Below the pieces are notes generated by a model. The model searched no databases, was not told the DNA's origin, and saw nothing but the letters and a program-made list of their open reading frames with translations. From Streptomyces pactum (GTDB lineage Bacteria; Actinomycetota; Actinomycetes; Streptomycetales; Streptomycetaceae), in the NCBI RefSeq assembly GCF_002005225.1, contig NZ_CP019724.1, positions 1,488,001-1,552,000 on the forward strand: a stretch of DNA of 64,000 bases, given 5' to 3'. The first letter of the stretch is position 1; every line of letters starts with the position of its first letter. A program made the position numbers and the translations under genes. Of this stretch, positions 56,584 through 64,000 are shown piece after piece.

Positions 56584-57693
56584 CTAGCCGGCCGCGGCTT
56601 CCGCGAGGATGGTGTCGCCGTGGTACCAGGGGTTTCCGGCGGCCTCGGAGATGAGGTTGCGGGACTGCGTCTCGTGGGCGCGGCCGAGAGCGAGCGTGAG
56701 GTGCTGGACGAACTCCAGGGCGGTGAAGTACTTCCGCATGAAGGTGGGTTCGGCCATCGGGATCTCGATCACCTCGATGTTCCTGTTCTCCGGGCGGTCG
56801 CTCGTGAGCAGGCCCGTCAGGTTCTTCCGCTTCGCCTGCGTGTACTCGTCGTCGTCCGCGTCGGCGAAGACCAGCACGCTGTGCTTGCGCGTCGGGTCCG
56901 ACAGGGTCGCCACCTCGCTGTGGCAGAACTCGTGGAAGTAGTTGCGGGTGGCCGGCACCATGGCGATCTCGTTGAGGTGCATCTTGGCCAGCTTGAGCAG
57001 GCTCTCGTGCCACACCGGTGAGGCGATCATGATGATGTTGGCGTCCCGGCTCCGCAGGGCCGCCGTGCGCGCCAGCTCCCGGTGGGCGTCGGTGTAGTCG
57101 TGGGCCAGGTGGTCCGGGAGCGCCCGCACCTCGTCGCCGAAGTCCCGCGCGACCAGGCCCAGCCGGAAGAAGACGTCCAGCAGGATGGCGAAGTACTGCC
57201 CCACGTGGAACAGGGGGTACTCGCGGTCGGGCTCGCTCAGCTCCCAGCGGAGGATGGACACACCGGCCTCGCGGCCCAGCTCGGCCAGGCGCCCGCCGGA
57301 GGTGAGCAGGACCATCCGGTCGTGGGCGTGCGCGAGCGCGTGGAAGGCTCGCGCGGGCTCCATGGAGTGGCCGCTGTAGGAGCTCAGGATGATCAGGGTC
57401 CGGTCGTCGTCCATGATGGAGGACGGCAGCAGGTACGCGTGGTCGTAGTCGTTGAAGACGTGGAACTCCACCTCGGTGCCCGTCGAGATGAAGAAGGCGC
57501 GGACGACGTCGGAGACGATCGCCGAGCATCCCATGCCGGTGAAGACCACACGCTTGAAGTGACCCGCGGCGATACGGTCGCGCAGGCTGCCGGACAGCTC
57601 GTCCAGCGAGTATTCGTCGGACTTCGTGAAGCCCTTCCGGTAGTTCTCGGAGAGGAATTCCTCGTACCGGTCCATTCGAGTACGCACGTACAC
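56584..57693 (-). CDS. SIS-domain protein of the phosphoglucose/phosphomannose isomerase family
   Basis: A 369-aa protein read from GTG 57693 (GAGGG close upstream); an ATG at 57675 is the alternative. It has two sugar-isomerase (SIS) domains. Domain 1 has GMGCSAIVSD where the family has G-x-G-G-S-A, and SSYSGHSMEP where it has S-Y-S-G-x-T-E-E. Domain 2 has the family's C-terminal region in altered form: HLNEIAMVP ... YFHEFCHSE against the usual NENAK and HNE. Phosphosugar isomerases of this type interconvert aldose and ketose phosphates. It stands alone between the SDR and the 4988-aa PKS, with no sugar-nucleotide or glycosyltransferase genes near. The substituted motif positions suggest a changed or lost activity. 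Its role in the cluster is unknown. Confidence 0.85.
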   Translation of the reverse strand: MYVRTRMDRYEEFLSENYRKGFTKSDEYSLDELSGSLRDRIAAGHFKRVVFTGMGCSAIVSDVVRAFFISTGTEVEFHVFNDYDHAYLLPSSIMDDDRTLIILSSYSGHSMEPARAFHALAHAHDRMVLLTSGGRLAELGREAGVSILRWELSEPDREYPLFHVGQYFAILLDVFFRLGLVARDFGDEVRALPDHLAHDYTDAHRELARTAALRSRDANIIMIASPVWHESLLKLAKMHLNEIAMVPATRNYFHEFCHSEVATLSDPTRKHSVLVFADADDDEYTQAKRKNLTGLLTSDRPENRNIEVIEIPMAEPTFMRKYFTALEFVQHLTLALGRAHETQSRNLISEAAGNPWYHGDTILAEAAAG

Positions 57694-57727
57694 AGCCCTC
57701 TTCTCGGAAAATGGGAGTGTGGAGGTC

Positions 57728-57748
57728 TTCTCGCGCTCGCCGCGAGAA
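57728..57748 (-). terminator. Short hairpin directly after the SDR stop codon
   Basis: An 8-bp perfect stem (TTCTCGCG with CGCGAGAA) and five-base loop directly abut the SDR stop at 57749. There is no T-run after it, so it may attenuate transcription or stabilise mRNA between SDR and SIS genes rather than end it. Confidence 0.35.
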
Positions 57749-58495
57749 TCACCACATGAACTGTCCGCCGTCCACGATCAATTTCTGACCGGTGACGTAC
57801 GAGGATTTCTCCCCGATCAGGAATTCCAGCGCGTCGGCCATCATTTCGACATCTCCGATGCGCCGCTGCGGGATCTCATCGAGCAACTTGTCGCGGTAGT
57901 GCGTTTCGTTCGTCCGAAATCGCGTGCGCATCTCCTCGGTGTCGATCATTCCGGGGATGAGCGAGTTGACGCGAATGGTCGGAGCCAGCTCCATCGCGAG
58001 GCATTTCGTGAAGTGCAGGAGACCCGCCTTGCTGGCGCAGTAGTTCAGCCCGTCCAGCCGCGGGCGGATCCCCGTGGTGGCCGCGACGTTCACCACCGAT
58101 CCGCCGCCCGCCTCGAGCATCCTCGGCGCGAGCGCCCGCGTGAGGTAGAACGGCGCGGACAGGTTGGCCGCGATGACCTGGTCCCAGTCGTCGAACGACA
58201 GGTCGAGGAAGGGACGGTCGATGTTCCGGCCGGCGTTGTTGACCAGCACCCTCGGCGCCCCGTACTCGGCGAGCAGCTCTTCCGAAACCGTGACCACCGC
58301 GTCGCGGTCCGCCAGGTCGGCTCGCACGGCCCGGAAGGAGTCGCCGAACTCGCGCTCGGCGACGGCGGCGGACTCCTTGTCGCCCCGGTAGAGCGCCACG
58401 ACCCGGTACCCCAGCGACACCAGGCGTCCGCTCAGTGCGAGCCCGATACCTTTGGTACCGCCGGTGACCACCGCGAATTCCTTGTGCACCCTCAT
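57749..58495 (-). CDS. FabG-like short-chain dehydrogenase/reductase
   Basis: A 248-aa classical SDR. It shows the NADP(H)-type Rossmann motif TGGTKGIG near residue 11, NNAG in the middle, the catalytic pair in YCASK and a C-terminal IDTEEM...FLIG...GQKLIVDGG pattern typical of FabG. The Ser normally 13 residues before the Tyr is Ala, with Thr next to it (VAATTG). Start choice: MRVHKEF at 58495 places the first strand correctly. In-frame upstream starts (TTG 58549, ATG 58537) add codons with A/T third positions (CTT CTT), unlike the gene body, and ATG 58510 is the closest alternative. It is probably the first gene of the biosynthetic operon behind the predicted promoter at 58667-58696. It may tailor the polyketide or precursor; substrate unknown. 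Confidence 0.88.
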   Translation of the reverse strand: MRVHKEFAVVTGGTKGIGLALSGRLVSLGYRVVALYRGDKESAAVAEREFGDSFRAVRADLADRDAVVTVSEELLAEYGAPRVLVNNAGRNIDRPFLDLSFDDWDQVIAANLSAPFYLTRALAPRMLEAGGGSVVNVAATTGIRPRLDGLNYCASKAGLLHFTKCLAMELAPTIRVNSLIPGMIDTEEMRTRFRTNETHYRDKLLDEIPQRRIGDVEMMADALEFLIGEKSSYVTGQKLIVDGGQFMW

Positions 58496-58666
58496 GTCTC
58501 CTGTACGCATCGACGGACTCACCGGAAGAAGATTCATCTGATCCTGCAACGATCCCGCGAAGAATCAGCCGCGGGATGTTGTCACGGATAGGAATACCGG
58601 CCGGGCATCGGCGGGCCGGCGGAGGTTGCCTGCGGAAATGCGGCGCCCATTTCAGAGGTCTCGATC

Positions 58667-58696
58667 ACCCTAGCCCCATTACTTTCGCTCCAGCAA
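58667..58696 (-). promoter_or_regulatory. Predicted promoter for the SDR-SIS-PKS operon
   Basis: On the minus strand TTGCTG (58696-58691) and TAGGGT (58672-58667) are separated by 18 bases, an acceptable HrdB-type promoter. It lies in the only sizeable gap (about 250 bases) of the cluster, just after a hairpin that follows the P450 end. Confidence 0.4.
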
Positions 58697-58708
58697 GGCC
58701 GATTTCAC

Positions 58709-58743
58709 CGGGCGGCACATCATCCGGAAATGACGGCCGCCCG
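58709..58743 (-). terminator. Inverted repeat after the NRPS-P450 gene
   Basis: CGGGCGGC and GCCGCCCG form an 8-bp stem with a 19-base loop, beginning five bases downstream of the NRPS-P450 stop. The long loop makes it a moderate terminator candidate. Confidence 0.4.
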
Positions 58744-58748
58744 TGCGG

Positions 58749-61700
58749 TCAGTTTCGCGGCGTCAGCCTGCAGCGGACCCGGCCGGTGGGCCGCAGGGTG
58801 ATTCCGGTGTTCAGCGGGATATCGGTGTCGACAGCGGTGAACGAGTAGTTCTGGAGCAGCACGCTCAGAGTGAGGGTGGCGTTCAGCATCGCCAGGTGCT
58901 GGCCGATGCACGCCCTCGGACCGCCGCCGAACGGGAACCAGGCGTAGCGGGGGCGCGCGGCCTCGTGCTCCGGCAGGAACCTGTCCGGGTCGAACGTCTC
59001 GGGGTCCTCCCAGATGTCGGGACGGCGCTGGACCACGCCGGAGCTGACCACCACATCGGCGCCGGCCGGAATGGTGTACGAGCCGACCCGCACGTCCTCG
59101 GTGGTGATGCGGCCCTGGGCCGGCGCGGCGGGGTAGAGGCGGAGCGTCTCCTTGAGCACCTGCGTCAGGTAGGGGAGCTTCTCCAGGTCCTCCGCGACGG
59201 GCTCCCGACCGCCCAGGACGCTGTCGACCTCCTGGTGGGCGCGGGCCTGCACCTCGGGGTGACAGGCGAGGAGGTGCAGCGTGAGGCCCAGGGTGGTGGC
59301 GGTGGACTCGTGACCGGTGACGAGGAAGACGAGGACCTGGTTCCGGGTCTCCTCCGCACTGATCGGGTTGCCCTCGTCGTCGTGCGCCCGCGCCAGCAGG
59401 CTGAGCATGTCGTTCCGGCCGGCCGGGACGGCCGAGTCCTCGGCGCGGCGGGCCGAGATGATCTCGTCGCACACCTCGTACAGCTCACGGTGCGCCTTGG
59501 CGGCGCGCAGGTTGCCCGGCGTGGGCACCTTCCGGGACAGGTTCACCGGGGCGAAGGCCCGCTTGACGGCGTAGGCGTTGATCAGCGGGAAGTTCCGCTG
59601 CACCGTGGGGACCATCGCGTCCACGTCGTTCTTCCGGCCGAAGAGGATGCGGGAGATCGTGCGCAGCGTGTGCCCCGTCATCTCCTCCGCCACGTCGACG
59701 GTCGCGTCCGGCGCGGTCCGCCACCGCTCGACGAGGCTGCCGGTCTCCTCGGTGATCTCCGAGCCGTACTCGTTCACCTGACGCGGCGTGAACAACGACT
59801 GGAGCATGCGGCGCTGGCGCAGGTACTCGTCCCCCATGCTGGTGAGCAGCCCGTTGCCGAACGACTGCCGCAGCTCCCCGAGAAACCGGTTCTCCTTGGA
59901 GAAGGTCTGCGCCGAGGACGCCAGCACCTGCTGGGCGCCGTCCGCCGAGAACACACCGTAGAACTCCGCCCGCATCCCCGGCGGACCCACCGTGAACCGG
60001 ACCACGTCGCCGTGGTCGCGCAGCGCCTTGAGGTAGGTGCCCAGCGTGTCCTTCTGGAGGTCCATCAGCGACCCGAACAGCGGGTGCCCCGTCATGGTGG
60101 GGGGTGCCGAAACCGTCGAAGTGCTCGCGGTCATGATGCCGTCTCTCCTTCTGCTGCTTACGTGCCCGGCCGCGTCCTGCGGGCCGGACGCGTCGGGTGG
60201 TGCGGGTGCCGGCTGCGCCGGTCGTTCCGGGGTGGCCGGCCGATGCCGGACCGGGCACGCGCTCGCCGTCGTCGGTGAGTCCGGCGTGCTCGTCGCCGCG
60301 GCGCGCAGGTGGGCCACGTCCGATCGCGGGGACGCGACGATCTCCGCCAGCAGCCGCTCGTAGGCGCGGGCCATGCGCTCGGCGGTGCGCGGGGCGAAGA
60401 GGTCGGTGCTGAACTCCAGGTAGCCCCGCAGCCCCGACGCCGTTTCCTCCGCGACGAGGTTGAGGTCGTACCTCGTCGTCGTGGTCGTGGGACGGATGGG
60501 CAGCACCTCGAGGTCCGCCGCGTCACCGCCGGACCCGGGGGCGGCTGCGGGAAGCAGGTTGAACATCACCTGGAACAGCGGGGAGCAGCCCGGCTCGGGG
60601 GTGGGCGCCAGGGCCCGGGCGAGGTCCGGGAACGGCAGGTCCTTGTGTGCGTGCGCCTCGGTGGTGACGTGCCGGGTCCGCGTCAGGAGATCGGGGAAGG
60701 AGCGGTCCTCGGGCACGTCGACGCGGAGCGCCAGCAGGTTCACGAAGTAACCGACCACGCTCTCCAGCTCACTGCGCGGGCGGTTCGACACCGCGGTGCC
60801 GACGACCAGTTCGCTGCCGTCCGTGTGACCGCCCAGCAGCACGGCGAAGGCCGACAGCAGGGTCATGTAGAGCGTGGCCCCCTGCTCCTGGCTCAGCCGG
60901 CGCAGGCCGTCCAGCAGGTCGGCGGGGACCTGGAACTCCACCGACGCGCCCTGGTACGTCTTGACCGGGCATCGTGCGTAGTCGGTGCGCAGCGGCATGC
61001 AGGCGGGCAGTCCGGCCAGTTGCCGCCGCCAGTAGCCCTCTTGGCGCGAGAGCTCCGCGGCGTCGGTCGTGCGCGCCTGCCAGCGGGCGAACTCCGCGTA
61101 GGACAGCGGAAGGTCGGGCAGTTCCGGGGTCTTTCCCCGGCTGAGCGCGCGGTACAGCTCGAGCAGTTCGGCCAGCACGATGTTCACGGACCAGCCGTCG
61201 AAGACGCCCCAGGGCCGGGTCAGTACCCCGATGTGCCGGTCGTCGGAGACGGTGAGCAGGTGTGCGCGGATCGCGTACGGGTCCTCGGGCGCGAAGGGGC
61301 GCAGCCGTTCGGCCCGCAGCCACTGCGTGACCGCGTCCTCGTCGACGGCCGCCGGCCGCACCGCGAAGCCGTCGGCGGGATGGACGCTCTGGGTCCAGGT
61401 GCCGTCGTGCCGGGTGTAGCCGGTGCGCAGCACCGCATGCCGTTCCACCAGCGCCCCCACGGCGCGCGCGTAGGCCTCGCGGTCCAGGGATCCGTTGATC
61501 CGGAACGCCAGTTGGACGTTGTCGTGCGCCGTTCCCAGGTGTGCGGGCCGGTTGAGGAACCACAGATCGCGCTGCTGGAGCGTGATGGGCGCCGGGCCCG
61601 GCTCCCCGGCCTCGCCGGCCGCCGCCGGCCCGGCCGGGGCCGACGGTCCGCTCTCCGGCTGCGCCGGCCGCTCCAGGACGGCGGACATCTCCTCGACGGT

Positions 61701-64000
61701 GGCCCCGCTGAAGATGAGCTGGAGCGGCAGCTCGGCGCCGGTCTCCTTCTTGATCCGCAGGGTGAGCCGGGTCGCGAGCAGGGAGTGTCCGCCGAGATCG
61801 AAGAAGGTGTCCTGGAGTCCGACCTCGGTGAGACCGAGGACGTCGGCGACGATCCCGCACAGCGCGCGCTGGGCTTCGGTCCGCGGGGCGACGTACCGCT
61901 CCTTGGTCACGTCGGCCTCGTCCGGGGCCGGCAGGGCCCGCTTGTCGACCTTGCCGTTCGGCGTGACCGGCAGTTCGTCGAGGACCACGAACACGCCGGG
62001 CACCATGTAGTGCGGCAACTGCGCGGAGAGGTGCTCCTTGAGGGCGCGGGCCAGTGACGGCGCCCTGCGGCCGAGCTGCGGATGGTTGGTCGCGGCGGGC
62101 GCCCGGTAGGGCTCACGCGCCCGTACGCGGGGCAGTTCGCCGCGGCCGAGCACCAGGTCGAGGCCGTCGAGCCGGTCCTGTGACCAGGTGGCCGCCACCT
62201 GGAAGCCGAGTTCCTCGGCGTGCCGGAGGACGGCTTCGAGCTCGCGGACCTCGTCCGCGGTCCGCGACCGGGGCGTCGGCGGCTCGGCCGCTCGGGCGTG
62301 CGGCCGCTGCCCGAGCTCCGCGCCGAGGCGCACGGCGTCGGTGACACGGGGGTTCGTCAAGCCGCTCACCCCGAACCGGTCGGGGACCTCGCCGTCCAGC
62401 AGGTCGCGCAGCTCCGCCGGGGAGGCGGCCTCCAGCCACGGCAGGGGGACGGCCGGTGCGACGTCCTTGCGCAGGATCACGTCGTAGCGGTAGGCGAGTG
62501 CCCCGTCGGCGCCCTCGCCCCGCCCGACGACGAGGTCGACCGCCCCCAGCTCGGGGAGCCGCTCCGGCAGGCGGGCGAAGTACGTCGGGCTGACGAGCAG
62601 TTCCCGCTCCTGGCGCCGGGCGCGTGCCACGCGGGTGGCCGGCGTGTCGGCGGTGTCCGCGGGCTCCGGACGATCCCGCTCGGCCGCGCAGAGCTCGGCG
62701 GTGAACAGATCCAGGTTCCGGACGCCGCCGACGAGGACGCCGCCACCGTCTTCCAGGAGCGGCACCAGGAGCTCGAGCACCTTTTCCAGGTACTCCTCGT
62801 TCGGGAAGTGCCGCACCACCGAGTTGAGCACGATCGTGTCGAACTTCTCGCCGGACAGCTCCGCCGCGGACAGTGCGTCCCCCTGGGTCAGGGTGACGTG
62901 CGACCAGCCGCGGCGTGCCACCTCGCGACGTGCCGCGTCGAGCGCGGCGGCCGACGGATCCAGCGCGTGCACCGAAGCGCGGCCCGCGGCGTAGCGCAGG
63001 AGCAGCTCTCCCCCGCCGCAGCCGATCTCCAGCACCCGCTTCGGGCCCATGCGCTCCACCTGCCGGGCCACTGCCTCGGCGGCTGCCGGGTCGGCGGACG
63101 CGGTGCCGAGGGCGTACCGGTCCTCGGAGTCCTGCCGCCACTGTTCGAGGTGGGCGGCGTTCTCCTCCCGGGCGGCGGTGTGCAGCCACTGGGGGGTCGG
63201 GCTCAGGTAGGCGGCGAGGGTGCGGGCGGCACCGCTCCCCTGCGGGACGACCACGGCACGGTGCACCGAGGGGTGCTGGAGCAGCACGTTGGCGACTTCA
63301 CCGGGCTCTACGCGGAAGCCGCGCACCTTGATCTGGTCGTCGACACGGCCGAGGTAGTCGAGCGTGCCCCGCACCCGCCAGCGGACCAGGTCGCCGGTGC
63401 GGTACATGCGGGTTCCGGGGTCGAACGGATTGGCCACGAACCGCTCGGCGGTCAGGTCCGGCCGGTTCAGATAGCCGCAGGCCGTGCCGTCACCGGAGAC
63501 GTACAGCTCACCCGGCACTCCGAGCGGTACCTGTCGCAGCGCCTCGTCCAGCACGTACACCCGGGTGTTCCACACCGGGGGGCCGATGGGCACGGCCGTC
63601 GCTCCGGGCTCGGACCGGTAGCGGCAGGCGGTGAGGGGACCGCCCTCGGTGGGCCCGTACAGGTTGTGCAGTTCGGTGTCCGGCAGTACGCGTGCGAACC
63701 GTTCGGCGAGCTCGACCGGCAGCGCCTCGCCCGCGGTCTCCACGCGGCGCAGGCCGGTGCAGTGTTCCGCGGCCGGTTCCGACAGGAACTCGGCCAGCAT
63801 GGACGGGACGAAGTGGAGGTCGGTGACCCGCTCGTCGCGGATCAGCCGGGCGAGGTACTCCGGGTCCTTCTGTCCGTCGGGGCGGGCGATCACCACGGCC
63901 GCGCCGACCTGGAGCGGCCAGAACAGCTCGGGCACCGAGACGTCGAAGCCCACCGACGTCTTCAGCAGCATCCGGTCCTCGCCGCTCATGCCGTAGTGCC
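58749..64000 (-). CDS. NRPS A-(MT)-PCP-C0 in frame with a cytochrome P450; N-terminus beyond the window
   Basis: The frame is open through the right edge (HYG precedes MSGEDRMLL), so the beginning of the A domain is missing. Counting from 63989: A domain core 1-220 (FDVSVPELFW, NLYGPTE, YRTGDLV, KVRGFRVEPGE); a methyltransferase of about 380 residues inserted between motifs A8 and A9 (LEIGCGGGELLL near 325), the usual place of N-methylating inserts; A end NGKVDKRAL near 680; PCP near 738 (LGGHSLL); C-like domain 780-1220 whose active site reads RPWGVFDG where HHxxxDG is expected; then a Pro/Ala-rich linker and a P450 (1286-1746) with TGHEST I-helix, KETLRLYP and heme loop FGGGPRACIGQ. The specificity code reads DVPHEALPL, which I cannot assign. 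N-methylation and a terminal C-like domain would fit a chain-ending NRPS as in oxazolomycin-type lactams. An internal start may also give free P450. Confidence 0.88.
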   Translation of the reverse strand, partial: HYGMSGEDRMLLKTSVGFDVSVPELFWPLQVGAAVVIARPDGQKDPEYLARLIRDERVTDLHFVPSMLAEFLSEPAAEHCTGLRRVETAGEALPVELAERFARVLPDTELHNLYGPTEGGPLTACRYRSEPGATAVPIGPPVWNTRVYVLDEALRQVPLGVPGELYVSGDGTACGYLNRPDLTAERFVANPFDPGTRMYRTGDLVRWRVRGTLDYLGRVDDQIKVRGFRVEPGEVANVLLQHPSVHRAVVVPQGSGAARTLAAYLSPTPQWLHTAAREENAAHLEQWRQDSEDRYALGTASADPAAAEAVARQVERMGPKRVLEIGCGGGELLLRYAAGRASVHALDPSAAALDAARREVARRGWSHVTLTQGDALSAAELSGEKFDTIVLNSVVRHFPNEEYLEKVLELLVPLLEDGGGVLVGGVRNLDLFTAELCAAERDRPEPADTADTPATRVARARRQERELLVSPTYFARLPERLPELGAVDLVVGRGEGADGALAYRYDVILRKDVAPAVPLPWLEAASPAELRDLLDGEVPDRFGVSGLTNPRVTDAVRLGAELGQRPHARAAEPPTPRSRTADEVRELEAVLRHAEELGFQVAATWSQDRLDGLDLVLGRGELPRVRAREPYRAPAATNHPQLGRRAPSLARALKEHLSAQLPHYMVPGVFVVLDELPVTPNGKVDKRALPAPDEADVTKERYVAPRTEAQRALCGIVADVLGLTEVGLQDTFFDLGGHSLLATRLTLRIKKETGAELPLQLIFSGATVEEMSAVLERPAQPESGPSAPAGPAAAGEAGEPGPAPITLQQRDLWFLNRPAHLGTAHDNVQLAFRINGSLDREAYARAVGALVERHAVLRTGYTRHDGTWTQSVHPADGFAVRPAAVDEDAVTQWLRAERLRPFAPEDPYAIRAHLLTVSDDRHIGVLTRPWGVFDGWSVNIVLAELLELYRALSRGKTPELPDLPLSYAEFARWQARTTDAAELSRQEGYWRRQLAGLPACMPLRTDYARCPVKTYQGASVEFQVPADLLDGLRRLSQEQGATLYMTLLSAFAVLLGGHTDGSELVVGTAVSNRPRSELESVVGYFVNLLALRVDVPEDRSFPDLLTRTRHVTTEAHAHKDLPFPDLARALAPTPEPGCSPLFQVMFNLLPAAAPGSGGDAADLEVLPIRPTTTTTRYDLNLVAEETASGLRGYLEFSTDLFAPRTAERMARAYERLLAEIVASPRSDVAHLRAAATSTPDSPTTASACPVRHRPATPERPAQPAPAPPDASGPQDAAGHVSSRRRDGIMTASTSTVSAPPTMTGHPLFGSLMDLQKDTLGTYLKALRDHGDVVRFTVGPPGMRAEFYGVFSADGAQQVLASSAQTFSKENRFLGELRQSFGNGLLTSMGDEYLRQRRMLQSLFTPRQVNEYGSEITEETGSLVERWRTAPDATVDVAEEMTGHTLRTISRILFGRKNDVDAMVPTVQRNFPLINAYAVKRAFAPVNLSRKVPTPGNLRAAKAHRELYEVCDEIISARRAEDSAVPAGRNDMLSLLARAHDDEGNPISAEETRNQVLVFLVTGHESTATTLGLTLHLLACHPEVQARAHQEVDSVLGGREPVAEDLEKLPYLTQVLKETLRLYPAAPAQGRITTEDVRVGSYTIPAGADVVVSSGVVQRRPDIWEDPETFDPDRFLPEHEAARPRYAWFPFGGGPRACIGQHLAMLNATLTLSVLLQNYSFTAVDTDIPLNTGITLRPTGRVRCRLTPRN
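60132..60150 (-). promoter_or_regulatory. Internal ribosome site and ATG for a free P450
   Basis: Within the fused frame, AAGGAG (60150-60145) lies ten bases before ATG 60134, whose product MTASTSTVSA begins a complete 461-aa P450. A TAA sits in another frame at 60158-60160. The NRPS frame itself has no stop here, so fused and separate forms are both possible. Confidence 0.55.

Noticed and set aside
58496..58549. Longer N-terminus for the SDR (starts at 58549, 58537 or 58510)
   Set aside because: The added codons have A/T third positions unlike the gene body, and the Rossmann strand begins six residues after the chosen Met. The ribosome spacing is poor for all choices, so some doubt remains.

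Overview
The window is high-GC actinobacterial DNA that reads as Streptomyces. Codon third positions are almost all G or C, GTG starts are common, Shine-Dalgarno sites are AAGGAG-like, and the left flank carries CBM2-bearing cellulases with CebR-type operators (TGGGAGCGCTCCCA).

Left flank (1-10.0 kb): secreted plant-cell-wall degradation. A GH6 cellobiohydrolase (cut by the left edge) and a GH48 exocellulase are divergent around a 0.5-kb promoter region holding one perfect and one imperfect CebR-type box. A GH74 xyloglucanase with CBM2, a strong terminator, a small helix-turn-helix protein and a PL11 rhamnogalacturonan lyase follow. Then come a frameshifted methyltransferase, a pterin carbinolamine dehydratase-like protein and an XRE/MmyB-type regulator (10.1-12.1 kb).

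Right part (12.2-64 kb): a large trans-acyltransferase PKS/NRPS cluster, all on the minus strand and running off the right edge. In transcription order it has: an NRPS with an A domain interrupted by a methyltransferase, a PCP, a C-like domain without catalytic His and an in-frame C-terminal P450; an FabG-like SDR; a SIS-domain protein of the phosphoglucose/phosphomannose isomerase type; a 4988-aa PKS (KS-DH-KR-ACP, KS-DH-KR-ACP, KS-DH-KR-cMT-ACP); a formyltransferase-A(Gly)-PCP loading NRPS; a PP-loop ATPase; a KS-ACP protein; a 6197-aa PKS/NRPS (KS-KR-cMT-ACP, C-A(Gly)-PCP, KS-DH-KR-ACP, KS-KR-ACP, KS0); and a free acyl hydrolase-AT-enoyl reductase protein. Several of these genes overlap by ATGA or GTGA.

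The module inventory fits, step by step, an oxazolyl-triene acyl chain as in oxazolomycin and inthomycin/phthoxazolin. Formyl-glycine is loaded, extended once by KS-ACP and cyclised to a 5-substituted oxazole (proposed job of the PP-loop enzyme). Three dehydrating modules, the last C-methylating, then give the triene. A KR-cMT module gives the 3-hydroxy-2,2-dimethyl acyl unit, which is amidated with glycine. Two further PKS modules and a non-elongating KS continue the chain, and the DH/ACP partner of that KS must lie outside the window. No thioesterase, transporter or cluster-specific activator is visible, so the cluster is incomplete here. The product assignment is inference from domain logic, not from a database search.
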